Position numbers and translations under genes: made by a program
NCBI GenBank assembly: GCA_965216025.1
Contig: CBDCEX010000014.1
Span: 303,028 to 367,027 of the forward strand
Source of the DNA: JADFQT01 sp965216025
GTDB taxonomy: Bacteria > Chloroflexota > Dehalococcoidia > Lucifugimonadales > UBA3495
Direction of reading: 5' to 3'
Length of the DNA stretch: 64,000 nt
Notes under the pieces: generated by a model
Databases searched by the model: none
The model's input: only the letters and a program-made list of their open reading frames with translations
What the model was told of the DNA's origin: nothing
Part shown: positions 7,991 through 17,066 of the stretch, in pieces
Layout of the letters: the number at the start of each line of letters is the position of its first letter
How positions within the stretch are numbered: the first letter of the stretch is position 1

Positions 7991-9571
7991 GGATTTGCCT
8001 CCAGCGAGGCGATGAACTTGGTAACGCCGGGCAGCATCTCCTCCATGGACTCAAGGTAGAGTTGCCGTCGAGCCAAATCCCTTTCTTTGTCGTATTCCAG
8101 AAGAATTGACGCAAAGCGAGCGGACTCTTCCTCGGCCTGGATTATTTGTATAGGCCCGGCGGCCTGAGCTGCGCATCACCCATAGCCCGGGGAATCAGGT
8201 CTGCCTCGTAGTCTCGAGCCTGATTAATCCTGGCATCCCGGTCTTGGCGGGCTCGCAGCACGTCATCGTAGGCGTCCCGAACCTCCTCCGGTGGTCTCAC
8301 GTCCAGAAGCTGTACGCTCACAACGTTAATACCAGTACCATAGCTATCCAGGATTTCCTGCAACCTCAGCTTGGTCGCCACCTCCACCGCTTCGCGATCT
8401 CGCACCAGCACGCCGTCGAGAGAGTACTGGCCCACCACTAACCGTAGAGCAGCCTCAGCGGCGTCCTTCAAGGTGCGGCCATCGGGGCGTCCTGCCGCGA
8501 TGCGGCGGGGTGCATCTTCGGGGTCGTCTACATTGAACAGAAAGGCGTTGAGGTCCTTGATGTTGTATTGGACCACCATTTGACGTCCACGATATTCAGG
8601 TCGCCGGTGACCATCAGGGCTTTTGCACCCCGGGGCGCCACCGCGCCCGTTTGGCTACTGATGAAGCCCAGCTCCATTCGGCGAGTTTGGGTTACCAATA
8701 CCTGGTCGGTCTGTCCCACCGGCCCGGGCCACCACCACTGCAGCCCCGGATAGATGACGGGGTCTTGCACCACTCCAAACAGACGGGGGACCGCCTGCTC
8801 ACCGGGTCCGACTTGATAAAACCCCGTCGCCAGCCAGATGACCAAACTGATTATGATCAGAGCCACCGGAGCACCAGCTACTATTCCTATCCCGAAGCGG
8901 CTTAAAAACCGGCTAAGAGCTGTCGGTGTCTGCTGCTCACCAACTGGCTGAGGAACTGAGCCCGCGATGACAGCTTCAGGGGAGCCCCCGTGCGCTCTAA
9001 CGACTTGAGTATCGGCTATCTTGTCATGCCAGCCTTGCCTCCTTCGATCAAACACAATCCAGATGAATCCAAGACCGAGAGCCAACGTGCTGAGCCAATA
9101 GCCGACTAACCGCAGGATTGCCCGGCCCAGGCCCAATTTGTATCCACCTGTTCGGACAACTCTAAGCCCCAGCGCCTTCTTACCCAGGGTTTGACCAGAA
9201 GTGGACCAGAAGTAGGGATAGTAGCCTAGGAATATTGCCAAGAACAGTAAGGTGGAGAGGAGGGTAGCTATTAGATTAACTATGCCTCCAATAGAGCCAG
9301 GGATTGCCCAGTATGCTGCAGTCTGGGCGATCCGCACCGCAAATTGCAAAGCACTTATTGTTAACCATATGATAGCGAAATCGATTACATACGCCCCAAC
9401 TCTGCGCCAGAATCCGGCCAACTCGACGGTTGGAGTCTCTGGGTATCCGGGGAGGGAAGTTGGGTCAGAGAGGGGCGTCTCAATTGCAACGGCGGCGCCA
9501 CAGGTTGGGCAAAATCTGGACTGCTCCGCCATGGCTGTGCCGCAATTAATGCAATATTGTTCGTTACTCAT
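7987..9571 (-). pseudogene. hflK: Zinc-ribbon + RDD + HflK fusion, disrupted by two frameshifts
   Basis: The first frame (from 9571) begins with a zinc ribbon (CINCGTAMAEQSRFCPTCG) and an RDD membrane domain (GFWRRVGAYVIDF, then LGKKALGLRVVR and RRRQGWHDKIADT). The N-terminal half of HflK follows (TM helix, VGPGEQAVPRLFG, PGLQWWWPGPV). At about 8575-8590 the frame is lost; one base over it continues VVQYNIKDLNAFLFNVDDPE to DYEADLIPRA. It is lost again near 8165-8180 and continues as QAEEESARFASILLEYDKER, ending at 7987 overlapping hflC. Both breaks look like single-base indels in otherwise conserved text. Decay or base-calling error are both possible. The RDD-HflK fusion itself is unusual. 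Confidence 0.8.
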
Positions 9572-9797
9572 GCTGTCATTCTAAACTGTGTCAACGCCGA
9601 CCAACATTTGACCGATCAACGCCGGTTCAGTTTTGACCCACCCCCTGGTCCTGGCTGGGATTACTGGGGAGGAAAGCGTCGTGACGGCCTGAAGTGCCGG
9701 GGAGTGCTGGAGACTCTATAATCCTAGGAGATGGGCCTGCTGAAAGGCTAGGCTCTACCCGCTAGCACCAACCGCCTGGCCAGTTTCACCCAGCGGC

Positions 9798-11453
9798 TTA
9801 ACGCTCGACCCACTGGCCGTACACCGGGTACTGGCTGCAGATGAACTCGATGTAGGACGGCTGGCCAGACTCATTGGCACTTAGCGCCCGCCGCAGCGCC
9901 GGCACTACCTCCGCTGGTTCCTCCACCCGCTCGGTGTGCAGGCCCAGTTGCCCCAAGACTTGGGCCATGTCGACCTGGTCGTTGCCCAGCACCGCGTGGG
10001 TGTAGGGGTCGTGGCCAGGCCCCCAGAACCCAGGGCCGTAACCGGCGAATCCACCGTTGCTGACGTGGGCCACCGTTATCCCCAGCTTCTGTCTTAGGGG
10101 AACCTCCAGATTGCCCATCATGTACCCCAGGCCCGCTTCTCCCGTGACTACGACTGAGGGCCTATCCGCCACTGCCAGCTTGGCGGCCAAGGCCGCGGCC
10201 AGACCAAACCCCAGGGTGGACACGTTACCCCAGCCCAGAAAGCCCCGGGGCACCAGGGTGTCGTATACGGTACTTAGCTGGTCCCGGGTGTTGCCGGACT
10301 CGTGAGTCACAAAGGAGTTTTGGGGGTCCAGAACCTCCATCAGACCGGCGTAAACCCGGTAGGGATTTATGGGCTTGTCATCGGAAGCCATCGCTTCGCG
10401 ATATTTGACCATCACCGAATCCCGGGCCTGCTTTATCTCCGCAGCAACATCCCCGGGCGCGCGGCCGGCCCCCTTGGTCTTGGAAGAAGTCTCGTCACAG
10501 AGGGCCTGCAGGGTAAAGCGGGCGTCGCCGATCACGGCGTGGGCCGTGGGATAAATTTTGTTTATGTGCAGCTCATCCACGTCGCAATGGATTATCGTCT
10601 TGCCGGCGGCGCCGGGTATTCCATGGCTGAATCGACCCGGAGAGAGGCTGGATCCCACCGCCAGGATAAGGTCACTCTTGACCAGGTATTCCTTTACCTG
10701 GTCTCCCCGAACTCCGACAAAGAGCGGATGATTTTCCGGGAAGGCGCCCTTGGCCTTCAAGGTGGTTATTACCGGCGCGTTGAGCAGCTCGGCGAGCGAC
10801 TTTAGTTCACCCGAGGCTCCGGCGTAGATGACGCCCTCACCGGCGTAGATCAGTGGATTCTGAGCCTCCAGCAGCCGGTCCACCGCCGTGGCCACGTCCT
10901 CCGGGTCGGGGGCCGACTTCCAGCCTTTGACTGGATGGTAGGGGTCGGCCGATTCATCATATGTTCCAGAGGCGTCGGGAACAGCCAGGACCACCGGCCC
11001 CGGCCGGCCGGTGCGGAGCAGGGTGAAGGCTCGGCGCATGAACTCCGGCACTCGATGAGGTTGATCGATATACCCATACCATTTAGAGACTGTTTTCAGA
11101 GCGGTACTGACGTCGAACTGGCTGATGTTCGACTGCCCAATTGGCACGCCATCGGTGATGCAGAGGACGGGAGAACCATCTTCGTAGGCCTGGGCAATGC
11201 CGGCGAAGGCATACTGGAGGCCCGCGGCGTTTACCCCTCCCTGGAAAGTACAGACCCCGATCTGATTGCCTGCCGTGAGGCGTGAAGAGGCGTCGGCCAA
11301 CGCCACGGCATAGCGGTCATCCCGCATCATGACGATGGGAATTCCTTCCCGGCCCAACGCGTTGTTGACTCGACAAGTGGGGAAGGTAGAAACCCATGGT
11401 ATCCCCTCTTGTTTGAGGATGCGGGCTATGGCAGTGGCGGCGTCGATGGCCAT
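9798..11453 (-). CDS. Thiamine-pyrophosphate-dependent enzyme, acetolactate-synthase-like
   Basis: A 551-residue protein with the three-domain layout of the acetolactate synthase/benzoylformate decarboxylase family. The PYR domain (1-170) contains GVCTFQGGVNAAG and RRAFTLLRTGRPGPVVLAVP. The central domain contains APVITTLKAKGAFPENHPLF and the PP domain VVVTGEAGLGYMMGNLEVPL to VSNGG. The family's catalytic glutamate (HEQ in synthases) is replaced here by MRDDRY (Asp45-Asp46). The usual GDG of the TPP motif reads GEAG. Such changes mark members other than true acetolactate synthase, so the reaction is uncertain. It is a single gene, not followed by a regulatory subunit. Confidence 0.85.
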   Translation of the reverse strand: MAIDAATAIARILKQEGIPWVSTFPTCRVNNALGREGIPIVMMRDDRYAVALADASSRLTAGNQIGVCTFQGGVNAAGLQYAFAGIAQAYEDGSPVLCITDGVPIGQSNISQFDVSTALKTVSKWYGYIDQPHRVPEFMRRAFTLLRTGRPGPVVLAVPDASGTYDESADPYHPVKGWKSAPDPEDVATAVDRLLEAQNPLIYAGEGVIYAGASGELKSLAELLNAPVITTLKAKGAFPENHPLFVGVRGDQVKEYLVKSDLILAVGSSLSPGRFSHGIPGAAGKTIIHCDVDELHINKIYPTAHAVIGDARFTLQALCDETSSKTKGAGRAPGDVAAEIKQARDSVMVKYREAMASDDKPINPYRVYAGLMEVLDPQNSFVTHESGNTRDQLSTVYDTLVPRGFLGWGNVSTLGFGLAAALAAKLAVADRPSVVVTGEAGLGYMMGNLEVPLRQKLGITVAHVSNGGFAGYGPGFWGPGHDPYTHAVLGNDQVDMAQVLGQLGLHTERVEEPAEVVPALRRALSANESGQPSYIEFICSQYPVYGQWVER

Positions 11454-11893
11454 TAGGTCTTCCTCCTGAGTGCTTTCCTGGTTTGAGGCTGATTGAAGGC
11501 GCTTACTTTACCACTTAAACAAATAAGAATCATCTGGGAGGAATTGTGGTCACGAGCCCATGAGTTGTCCCGGGCTAGACGTCTCCTAATCAGTGGATGT
11601 GGTGATTCTAATGCGGCTTTCCACAGGAAAGCTAGTTCAGCACCGCTTGCGTGACAACGGCGCAAGCACACATGGGATACCAGGTGGGCGAGTACACTAT
11701 TACAGGGCCTCTTGCCCCCTAGAATTATCCTGTGGAGTTTCGGTCCATTGCGCCGGGACTTCACATTCGCCAGTGGGTGACAAGCACACTCCCTGATATT
11801 TTTTTGTTTTGGTTCAGATAACTGGCGGCTGGGAAGCTGGGTAGGTTATGATAGCCACTCAGGAGACAGGCAAATCTCTTTACGGGGAGCGAG
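11454..11893. other. Divergent intergenic region
   Basis: About 440 bp between the minus-strand TPP-enzyme gene and the plus-strand NIPSNAP gene. Promoters for both must lie here. An AT-rich patch (around 11800-11850, containing TATTTTTTTGTTTT and TTATGATAG) precedes the NIPSNAP start. No gene or strong repeat was seen. Confidence 0.4.
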
Positions 11894-12505
11894 ATGATTT
11901 ACGAAGTACGGACCTATGATTTGAAGCCCGGAGCCATTCCCCAGGCGGAAGAAGCCTTCGCCGAGGCTCTGCCTCATCGCGAGAAATATGGGCCAATCGC
12001 CGCATTCTGGCACACTGAAATCGGCCCCTTGAACCAGATTATCCACGTCTGGGGCTACGAAAACCTGGAAGAGCGTGACAGCGTCCGCGCGGCAGCTGGA
12101 AAGGACCCCAATTGGCCGCCCAAGATCACACCGGGCAACATCCTGAACATGAACTCAGAGATCTGGAACCCCGCCCCTTTCATGAAGCCCATGGGCGGCG
12201 ACCAGGCCCTGGGCGGCATCTACGAGATGCGGACCTACACCTACGAGCCTGGCTCCATCCCGGAGTTGCTCAAGCGCTGGGAGGCGTCCCTACCCGAGCG
12301 GGAGAAGCACTCGCCCCTGGCGGCAGGCATGTGGACTGAGTTCGGTGGTCTGAACCGGTGGATGCACATCTGGCCCTACCAAGACCTGAACCACCGGGAC
12401 GAGATACGGGCGAGAAAAATCGAAGGCTGGCCCTCTGGAGCACCGGGCCGGGTCCGCCAGGAGAACAAGATCATGGTGCCGGCCAGCTTCTCTCCTATGC
12501 ATTAG
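11894..12505 (+). CDS. NIPSNAP-family protein, two tandem domains
   Basis: A 203-residue protein made of two copies of the NIPSNAP domain, a dimeric ferredoxin-like alpha/beta-barrel fold. Copy one opens MIYEVRTYDLKPGAIPQAEE and has FWHTEIGPLNQIIHVWGYE. Copy two opens IYEMRTYTYEPGSIPELLKR and has MWTEFGGLNRWMHIWPYQDL. The repeated pattern of Y-E-(V/M)-R-T-Y, E-x-G-x-L-N and H-(V/I)-W is diagnostic. Many bacterial members stand beside catabolic genes without a proven reaction. GGGGAGCGAG lies just before the ATG. Confidence 0.9.
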   Translation: MIYEVRTYDLKPGAIPQAEEAFAEALPHREKYGPIAAFWHTEIGPLNQIIHVWGYENLEERDSVRAAAGKDPNWPPKITPGNILNMNSEIWNPAPFMKPMGGDQALGGIYEMRTYTYEPGSIPELLKRWEASLPEREKHSPLAAGMWTEFGGLNRWMHIWPYQDLNHRDEIRARKIEGWPSGAPGRVRQENKIMVPASFSPMH

Positions 12506-12818
12506 CCGTTCCGAGATTCCTTTCGCTGGTTGCTCGACCTGGTGCTGGAAGACGCGGTCGCCCGCGGCCTCTTCACTAGGCAGCAACGAGGATGGTTGAC
12601 GACATCGAGCGACTCCGAGCTAACCCTGGAGCCCCAGATCAATTAGTCGTGTCGGGGTTAGTCTATGACGTAAGCAATGGCTCCATGAGCCCAATTGTGG
12701 CACCGGCCACACTTCGCGGCACCACCTGAACCGAAATCGCTTGGTAAGCCAATGTGGTCTAAATCGAAGTGGAACGAAACCTTGACCTACTCGGTCATGT
12801 TGAGTTCTAGGAGTAGAT
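12506..12818 (+). other. Intergenic, nothing recognised
   Basis: About 310 bp between the NIPSNAP and RidA-family genes. The frames here are shadows or lack motifs. The last 30 bases hold the AGGAG ribosome site of the RidA gene. Confidence 0.4.
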
Positions 12819-13205
12819 ATGCCTCGCCAAGAATACTTCAGCCCCGAAACGTTGCCGCCAACCCGGGGCTATTCTCAAGTCGTCAAGGTAGACAACACCG
12901 TTTATATCGCCGGCCAAGTCGGAATAACGATTGATGGGAATGTGGTCAGCAAGGGTGATGCCGCGGCACAAGCCCGGCAAATATGGCAGAACCTGGAAGC
13001 TGCGGTTAAGTCGGCAGGTGGCGACCTGGAAAATATTGTTAAAACCACCACTTATGTGACTGATATCACCCACTCCGCAGCGGCCCGACAGGTGCGTGCC
13101 GAATTGTTCCCAACAAATCCTCCGACCAGCACGCTGCTGGTGGTGTCCCAACTAGCCAGTCCCGATTACCTGATGGAAATAGAGGCCATCGCGGTGGTGG
13201 ACTAG
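12819..13205 (+). CDS. RidA/YjgF/YER057c/UK114-family protein
   Basis: A 128-residue single-domain protein with the family layout: YSQVVKVDNTVYIAGQVGI, then QARQIWQNLEAAVKSAGGDL, and IVKTTTYVTDI, ending YLMEIEAIAVVD. RidA proper hydrolyses reactive imines formed by PLP enzymes and uses an arginine in a PAR-S/T motif. Here the equivalent position reads NPPTST, without the arginine, so it probably belongs to one of the Rid subfamilies lacking imine deaminase activity. An AGGAG site precedes the ATG. The stop lies about 30 bp before the CoA-transferase gene, so the two may be one transcript. Confidence 0.88.
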   Translation: MPRQEYFSPETLPPTRGYSQVVKVDNTVYIAGQVGITIDGNVVSKGDAAAQARQIWQNLEAAVKSAGGDLENIVKTTTYVTDITHSAAARQVRAELFPTNPPTSTLLVVSQLASPDYLMEIEAIAVVD

Positions 13206-13233
13206 CTCTCTCGGATAAAGGCGGGAGGACGTT

Positions 13234-14484
13234 ATGGATACCCGAATACCTTCTCTGGTGCCCGAGCAGTTCGGACCGCTTCAAGGCGTGCGGATATTGT
13301 CCACGGGCACCATTGTGGCCCAGCCCTTCGCTGCATCGCTGGCTGCCGACATGGGCGCAGAGGTAATCCACGTAGAACGTCCCAAGGAAGGGGACATCTG
13401 GAGGCAGCTGGGCCGTCCTATCCCTCTTCCGGGAGAAGACGGCGGCACAGCCAGCACGACCTGGGTCCAGGAGCACCGTAACACCTTCTGCGTAACCCTG
13501 GACATGAGTACTGCCGAGGGAAAGGACCTGTTCCTTCAGCTGGTCTCCCACGCCGATATCTGGATGGAAAGCTCCAAGGCCGGGACCTACGATCGGTGGG
13601 GTCTGGATGACGAGACGGTGCTGGCGACCAACCCCGCGCTGGTCATCATCCACGTGTCAGGGTATGGGCAGACCGGCCATCCCGATTACCTGGGCAGAGC
13701 GTCCTACGACGTGGTGGGCCAGGCATTCGGGGGAATGATGCACCTTAACGGCTCCCCGGACCCGGAGCCACCTCTGAGTGCCGCTCCCTTGTCAGCGGAT
13801 TACATAACTGCTCTGTATTGCCTCTGGTCCTCTCTGGCGGGGTACATTCACGCCCAGCGGACCGGAAGGGGACAAGTAATCGACCTGGCCCAGTATGAGG
13901 CAATCCATCACATCCTCTCGGGAACAATGACGGCCTACTACGAGCTAGGTATAGTGCGGGAGAGGGCCGGACACAAAGGCTACCGGGTCCAGCCTTTCGG
14001 CGCCTATCGTGCCAGCGATGGGTGGGTCATTATTGCTGCGGTGGGCACGGTGTTCGACAAAGTGTGCTCGATTCTGGGCCTCGACTCCTCGGAACCCAAA
14101 TGGCGCTTGGCCGCAACCGAGGCCGCCTCCGTGGAGGGCGTGGAGTTCGACGCCATCCTCAGTGGCTGGGTGGAGGAGCGAACGGTCCAGGAGGTGGAGG
14201 AGATTATGAACGCTTCCCAGGTAGCCTGCTGTCCGATAATGAGCGCCCGGGACATGGCTGAGAATCCCCACTACCGCGCCAGGGAGCTGCACATCGAATG
14301 GGATGACGTTCAGCTCGGCAGGAAAGTAAAAGGAGTAGGTTTCACGCCCAAATTCTCGGAGACGCCCGGAAAAGTGTGGCGCGGGTCGGTGTCGCTGGGC
14401 CACGACAACGACCTTATCTACGGACACTATCTGGGACTACGACCGGATGAGCTAGAGGAGCTGCGGGAGACGGGGACTATCTAG
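13234..14484 (+). CDS. CaiB/BaiF-family (class III) CoA-transferase
   Basis: A 416-residue enzyme of the formyl-CoA transferase/carnitine-CoA transferase superfamily. It begins with the Rossmann-like segment GVRILSTGTIVAQPFAASLA and ADMGAEVIHVERP. The nucleophilic aspartate fits Asp159 in GRASYDVVGQAFGGMM, and GYGQTGHPDYLG precedes it as in the family. A C-terminal ADMAENPHYRAREL-type segment completes the interlocked-ring fold. It transfers CoA between carboxylic acids in the cytosol; the acid is unknown. GGGAGGA stands before the ATG. The length is normal for the family. Confidence 0.92.
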   Translation: MDTRIPSLVPEQFGPLQGVRILSTGTIVAQPFAASLAADMGAEVIHVERPKEGDIWRQLGRPIPLPGEDGGTASTTWVQEHRNTFCVTLDMSTAEGKDLFLQLVSHADIWMESSKAGTYDRWGLDDETVLATNPALVIIHVSGYGQTGHPDYLGRASYDVVGQAFGGMMHLNGSPDPEPPLSAAPLSADYITALYCLWSSLAGYIHAQRTGRGQVIDLAQYEAIHHILSGTMTAYYELGIVRERAGHKGYRVQPFGAYRASDGWVIIAAVGTVFDKVCSILGLDSSEPKWRLAATEAASVEGVEFDAILSGWVEERTVQEVEEIMNASQVACCPIMSARDMAENPHYRARELHIEWDDVQLGRKVKGVGFTPKFSETPGKVWRGSVSLGHDNDLIYGHYLGLRPDELEELRETGTI

Positions 14485-14918
14485 GACCGAAACGGGCTGA
14501 AGGGAGAACCGGTTACAGCGGGGGCCTGACGGTATGCCAATCCGTGGCCCGCTTGTAGGCGTGGGCTACACGGAACAGAGTTTCCTCGGCAATGCGGATT
14601 ATGAGCAATGGAGGCTAATCCCGATTGATCAGGCGCGGCATATTCTAGGGAGCCGCCGGGAACAGCACCGAGGCAATATGCTATTGAACGTCCAAGGGAT
14701 CAAACACCTTGCCGAGATGGGCGTCTGATCGAATAATCTTATAAACCCAGCCTGTGTTCCGAAGTGACGAGATGGGACTGTTTCGAGAAAAAGGCGGGTT
14801 TGAAACCTTACTCTGGCACCTGATTACTCAGACTATCACACAGGACAAAGCTTCGGCCGACACACTGACTAGGATGTAGGGCTGGCGCTAGGCCGAAGCA
14901 TCAGGTCTAGGAGGCGTT
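14485..14918. promoter_or_regulatory. Leader region of the pentapeptide/TIR gene with an inverted repeat
   Basis: About 430 bp. A 9-bp inverted repeat GCTTCGGCC (14850-14858) and GGCCGAAGC (14891-14899) frames a 32-base loop shortly before the next gene, and may be an operator or attenuator. A ribosome site TAGGAGGC at 14908-14915 fixes the TTG start at 14919. No gene could be supported in the rest. Confidence 0.35.
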
Positions 14919-16217
14919 TTGGCTGACCCTGAACATGTCGCTCTGGCCAGGTCCGGAGCTAATGCGATTGCCCAGTGGCGAGAATTAAACTACATGATCC
15001 CTAACCCTACGGTAACTTTGTACACCTTGACCTATTCGCTTGGAAACCTCTCTGCCGGTGAGAACTTCGAACCGAAATCCGTTTATGGGCGCGCCAAGCT
15101 TGATCTTTCTGGAGCCTCCTTAAGCGGCGTTAAATTAGCCCGGGCTGATCTGGCCCACGACAACCTCAGCAGGGTCGACCTCACCGGCTGCAATCTCCGC
15201 CTTGCGGACTTGCAAGGTGCCAACCTACAGTCGGCCCATTTGTCGCGGTCTGATCTTTCCAACGCAATCTGCATCAGAACGAACATGATTGGCTGTTCTC
15301 TAGTAAGGACCAATCTTTCAAACAGTGCCCTTCAATCAGCCGGATTGAGGGGGGCCGACCTATCTTATTCCAATCTTCGTTATACTAATTTGGAAGGCGC
15401 CAATCTATCCGAAACAAACCTTACCTTTGCTGACCTGTCGTGGGCCAATCTGAGTGGCGCTAATCTACGAGGTGCAAATCTGACCGCAGCATCTCTCAAG
15501 CTGGCCGATCTAACCGGTGCCGACCTGAGGGGCGCGGTAATTACTAAGGCTGATCTTGATAGCACCATCTTTCTGAATACAGTGTTGGGCATAACGGAGT
15601 TCGTTAACTGCGACTTAAGCACAGTCATCGGCCTGGACCTGGCACGTCACACTGGCCCCAGCACCATTGGGTTGGACACCCTAGCCCGGTCCGGTGGAGC
15701 CATCCCAAAGGCTTTCCTGGAGAATGCCGGAGTGGCCGCCCCTTTGATAGCGGCCCAGGACGCCTTAAAAGGCGTGAGGCGCGCTTATCCCAGTATATTG
15801 ATCATCGGCTCCGCAGGAGATAGCGAATTCGCCGAGCGGCTCAGGTCAGGGCTGGCAGCCTCCCAGATACCTAGCTGGGCAATTGCCGCCGATGATGAAG
15901 CGGCAGTGCAGTCTGGCGACATACTCCTCGACCATACTATTTATTATGACCGCTTGGTGCTGCTTTGCACTGCTCAATCTCTAGAAAGCCCTCAGGCCAG
16001 CCAGTACTTGGCTCAATTGGCCGGCCGGCAGCGGTCCGAATCTGACCAGCCCCTAATAGCCCTAGCGGCGGACAGTCGGTTCTACGACAGAGAAGACCAG
16101 CTATGCGACACTTTAAAAAAGGGATTAGTCCTAGACTTCCGGGGCTGGGAAGATGTAAGGATTTATGAAGAGGCGCTGACCTCGCTTGTCGGAGCCCTTT
16201 CCAGGACACGTTCCTGA
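14919..16217 (+). CDS. Pentapeptide-repeat protein with C-terminal degenerate TIR-like domain
   Basis: A 432-residue protein starting at TTG behind TAGGAGGC. Residues about 60-225 are pentapeptide repeats of the A(D/N)Lxx kind (for example LSGASLSGVKLARADL and ANLSGANLRGANLTAASL), forming a right-handed quadrilateral helix. A linker (GPSTIGLDTLARSGGAIPKA) matches the segment that joins such repeats to TIR domains in other bacteria. Residues about 293-430 look TIR-like: SILIIGSAGDSEFAERLRSG, LVLLCTAQSLESP, and the closing LDFRGWEDVRIYEEAL. The usual glutamate after the SxxSP motif (WxExE) is replaced by QASQYLAQ, so NADase activity is doubtful. Role unknown; intact TIR relatives act in signalling or phage defence. 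Confidence 0.75.
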   Translation: MADPEHVALARSGANAIAQWRELNYMIPNPTVTLYTLTYSLGNLSAGENFEPKSVYGRAKLDLSGASLSGVKLARADLAHDNLSRVDLTGCNLRLADLQGANLQSAHLSRSDLSNAICIRTNMIGCSLVRTNLSNSALQSAGLRGADLSYSNLRYTNLEGANLSETNLTFADLSWANLSGANLRGANLTAASLKLADLTGADLRGAVITKADLDSTIFLNTVLGITEFVNCDLSTVIGLDLARHTGPSTIGLDTLARSGGAIPKAFLENAGVAAPLIAAQDALKGVRRAYPSILIIGSAGDSEFAERLRSGLAASQIPSWAIAADDEAAVQSGDILLDHTIYYDRLVLLCTAQSLESPQASQYLAQLAGRQRSESDQPLIALAADSRFYDREDQLCDTLKKGLVLDFRGWEDVRIYEEALTSLVGALSRTRS

Positions 16218-16425
16218 ATTCCTTCTCTGAGTATTCCGCATCCCAACCTATTAGGGGCCCACGTCCAGCCGTTATGTGGTAATGCCTGGCATACCGTCTG
16301 CGGATGAGTACTCTATCATGTCCGAATTGTATAGGCTATTGGTGAGCAGTATAACTCGCCAACCCGGAGGAAGCTCCGGCTTCAGTACGGCATCCTCTCC
16401 TGGAAACCTCGCCGCTGCTGGGAGG

Positions 16426-16623
16426 TCAGGTCGTAATACCACTCCTCTGTGGTCTATCGGAATGGCCGACAAGTTTAGAAGCGGCCAACACCGGTACACC
16501 GCCGTCGATTAGGGTCTTCACGTATAGGTGGCGGAGTTCGTGGGGGTGGGCTGGGCGGCCTATACCCCGAACTCCGGCGTCGCCGAGAACGTAACGGAAT
16601 TGCCGGTCGGATATCGGGAACAC
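16426..16623 (-). pseudogene. Fragment of a tyrosine recombinase/integrase
   Basis: Residues HPHELRHLYVKTLIDGGVPV followed by LAASKLVGHSD are the box-II HxLRH and GH motif of tyrosine recombinases, near the C-terminus. The core-binding domain upstream and the catalytic tyrosine downstream are both missing, so this is a short remnant. It lies between the TIR-like gene and a UPF0158 fragment and may mark an old integration site. Confidence 0.6.
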
Positions 16624-16750
16624 TCGTTGCCGCCAAAGGGCAAACTGAAGGTGGATATGGAAGAGTTGGCGGCGGCGCTGGACGACACCGGCGAAGAGGT
16701 CAACTACTATTTGGATCTGGTAACCGGTGAGGTGGTTCTGGTACCTCCAC
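16621..16750 (+). pseudogene. Fragment of a UPF0158-family protein (N-terminal end)
   Basis: The frame reads KLKVDMEELAAALDDTGEEV followed by NYYLDLVTGEVVLVPP, the start of UPF0158 proteins (usually about 140-150 residues). After about residue 40 the frame becomes meaningless, where it meets the 3' end of the minus-strand MFS gene. No start with a ribosome site is evident. Confidence 0.55.
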
Positions 16751-17066
16751 GTTGGCGTGGGTCCCGGTGTGCAGAAATATGCCCGCGGCGGTCAGAGAGA
16801 ACCCGGTGAAGCTGATGATGAAAAGCGTAAGCTTAAGGTCGCCCAACGCCTGCTGCAACAACCCGGCGGTCAACGGCCCGAGGGCGGTGCCAACGGACGA
16901 CATCATCATGGTAAAGGCCACCGCCACTGCCAACTGTCGAGGGCGTATCCCCGGCAGATGGAAAGGCACGGTGAACAGGATCGGCCAGAAGCCCCAGGCG
17001 ACGCCATTTAAGAGGGTCAATCCTATCAGGATTGGGATCGAGCCGGTTATGATCATCCCCAGGTAG

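Noticed and set aside
14534..14728. 64-residue plus-strand frame
   Set aside because: No ribosome site, no recognisable motif and no support beyond being open.
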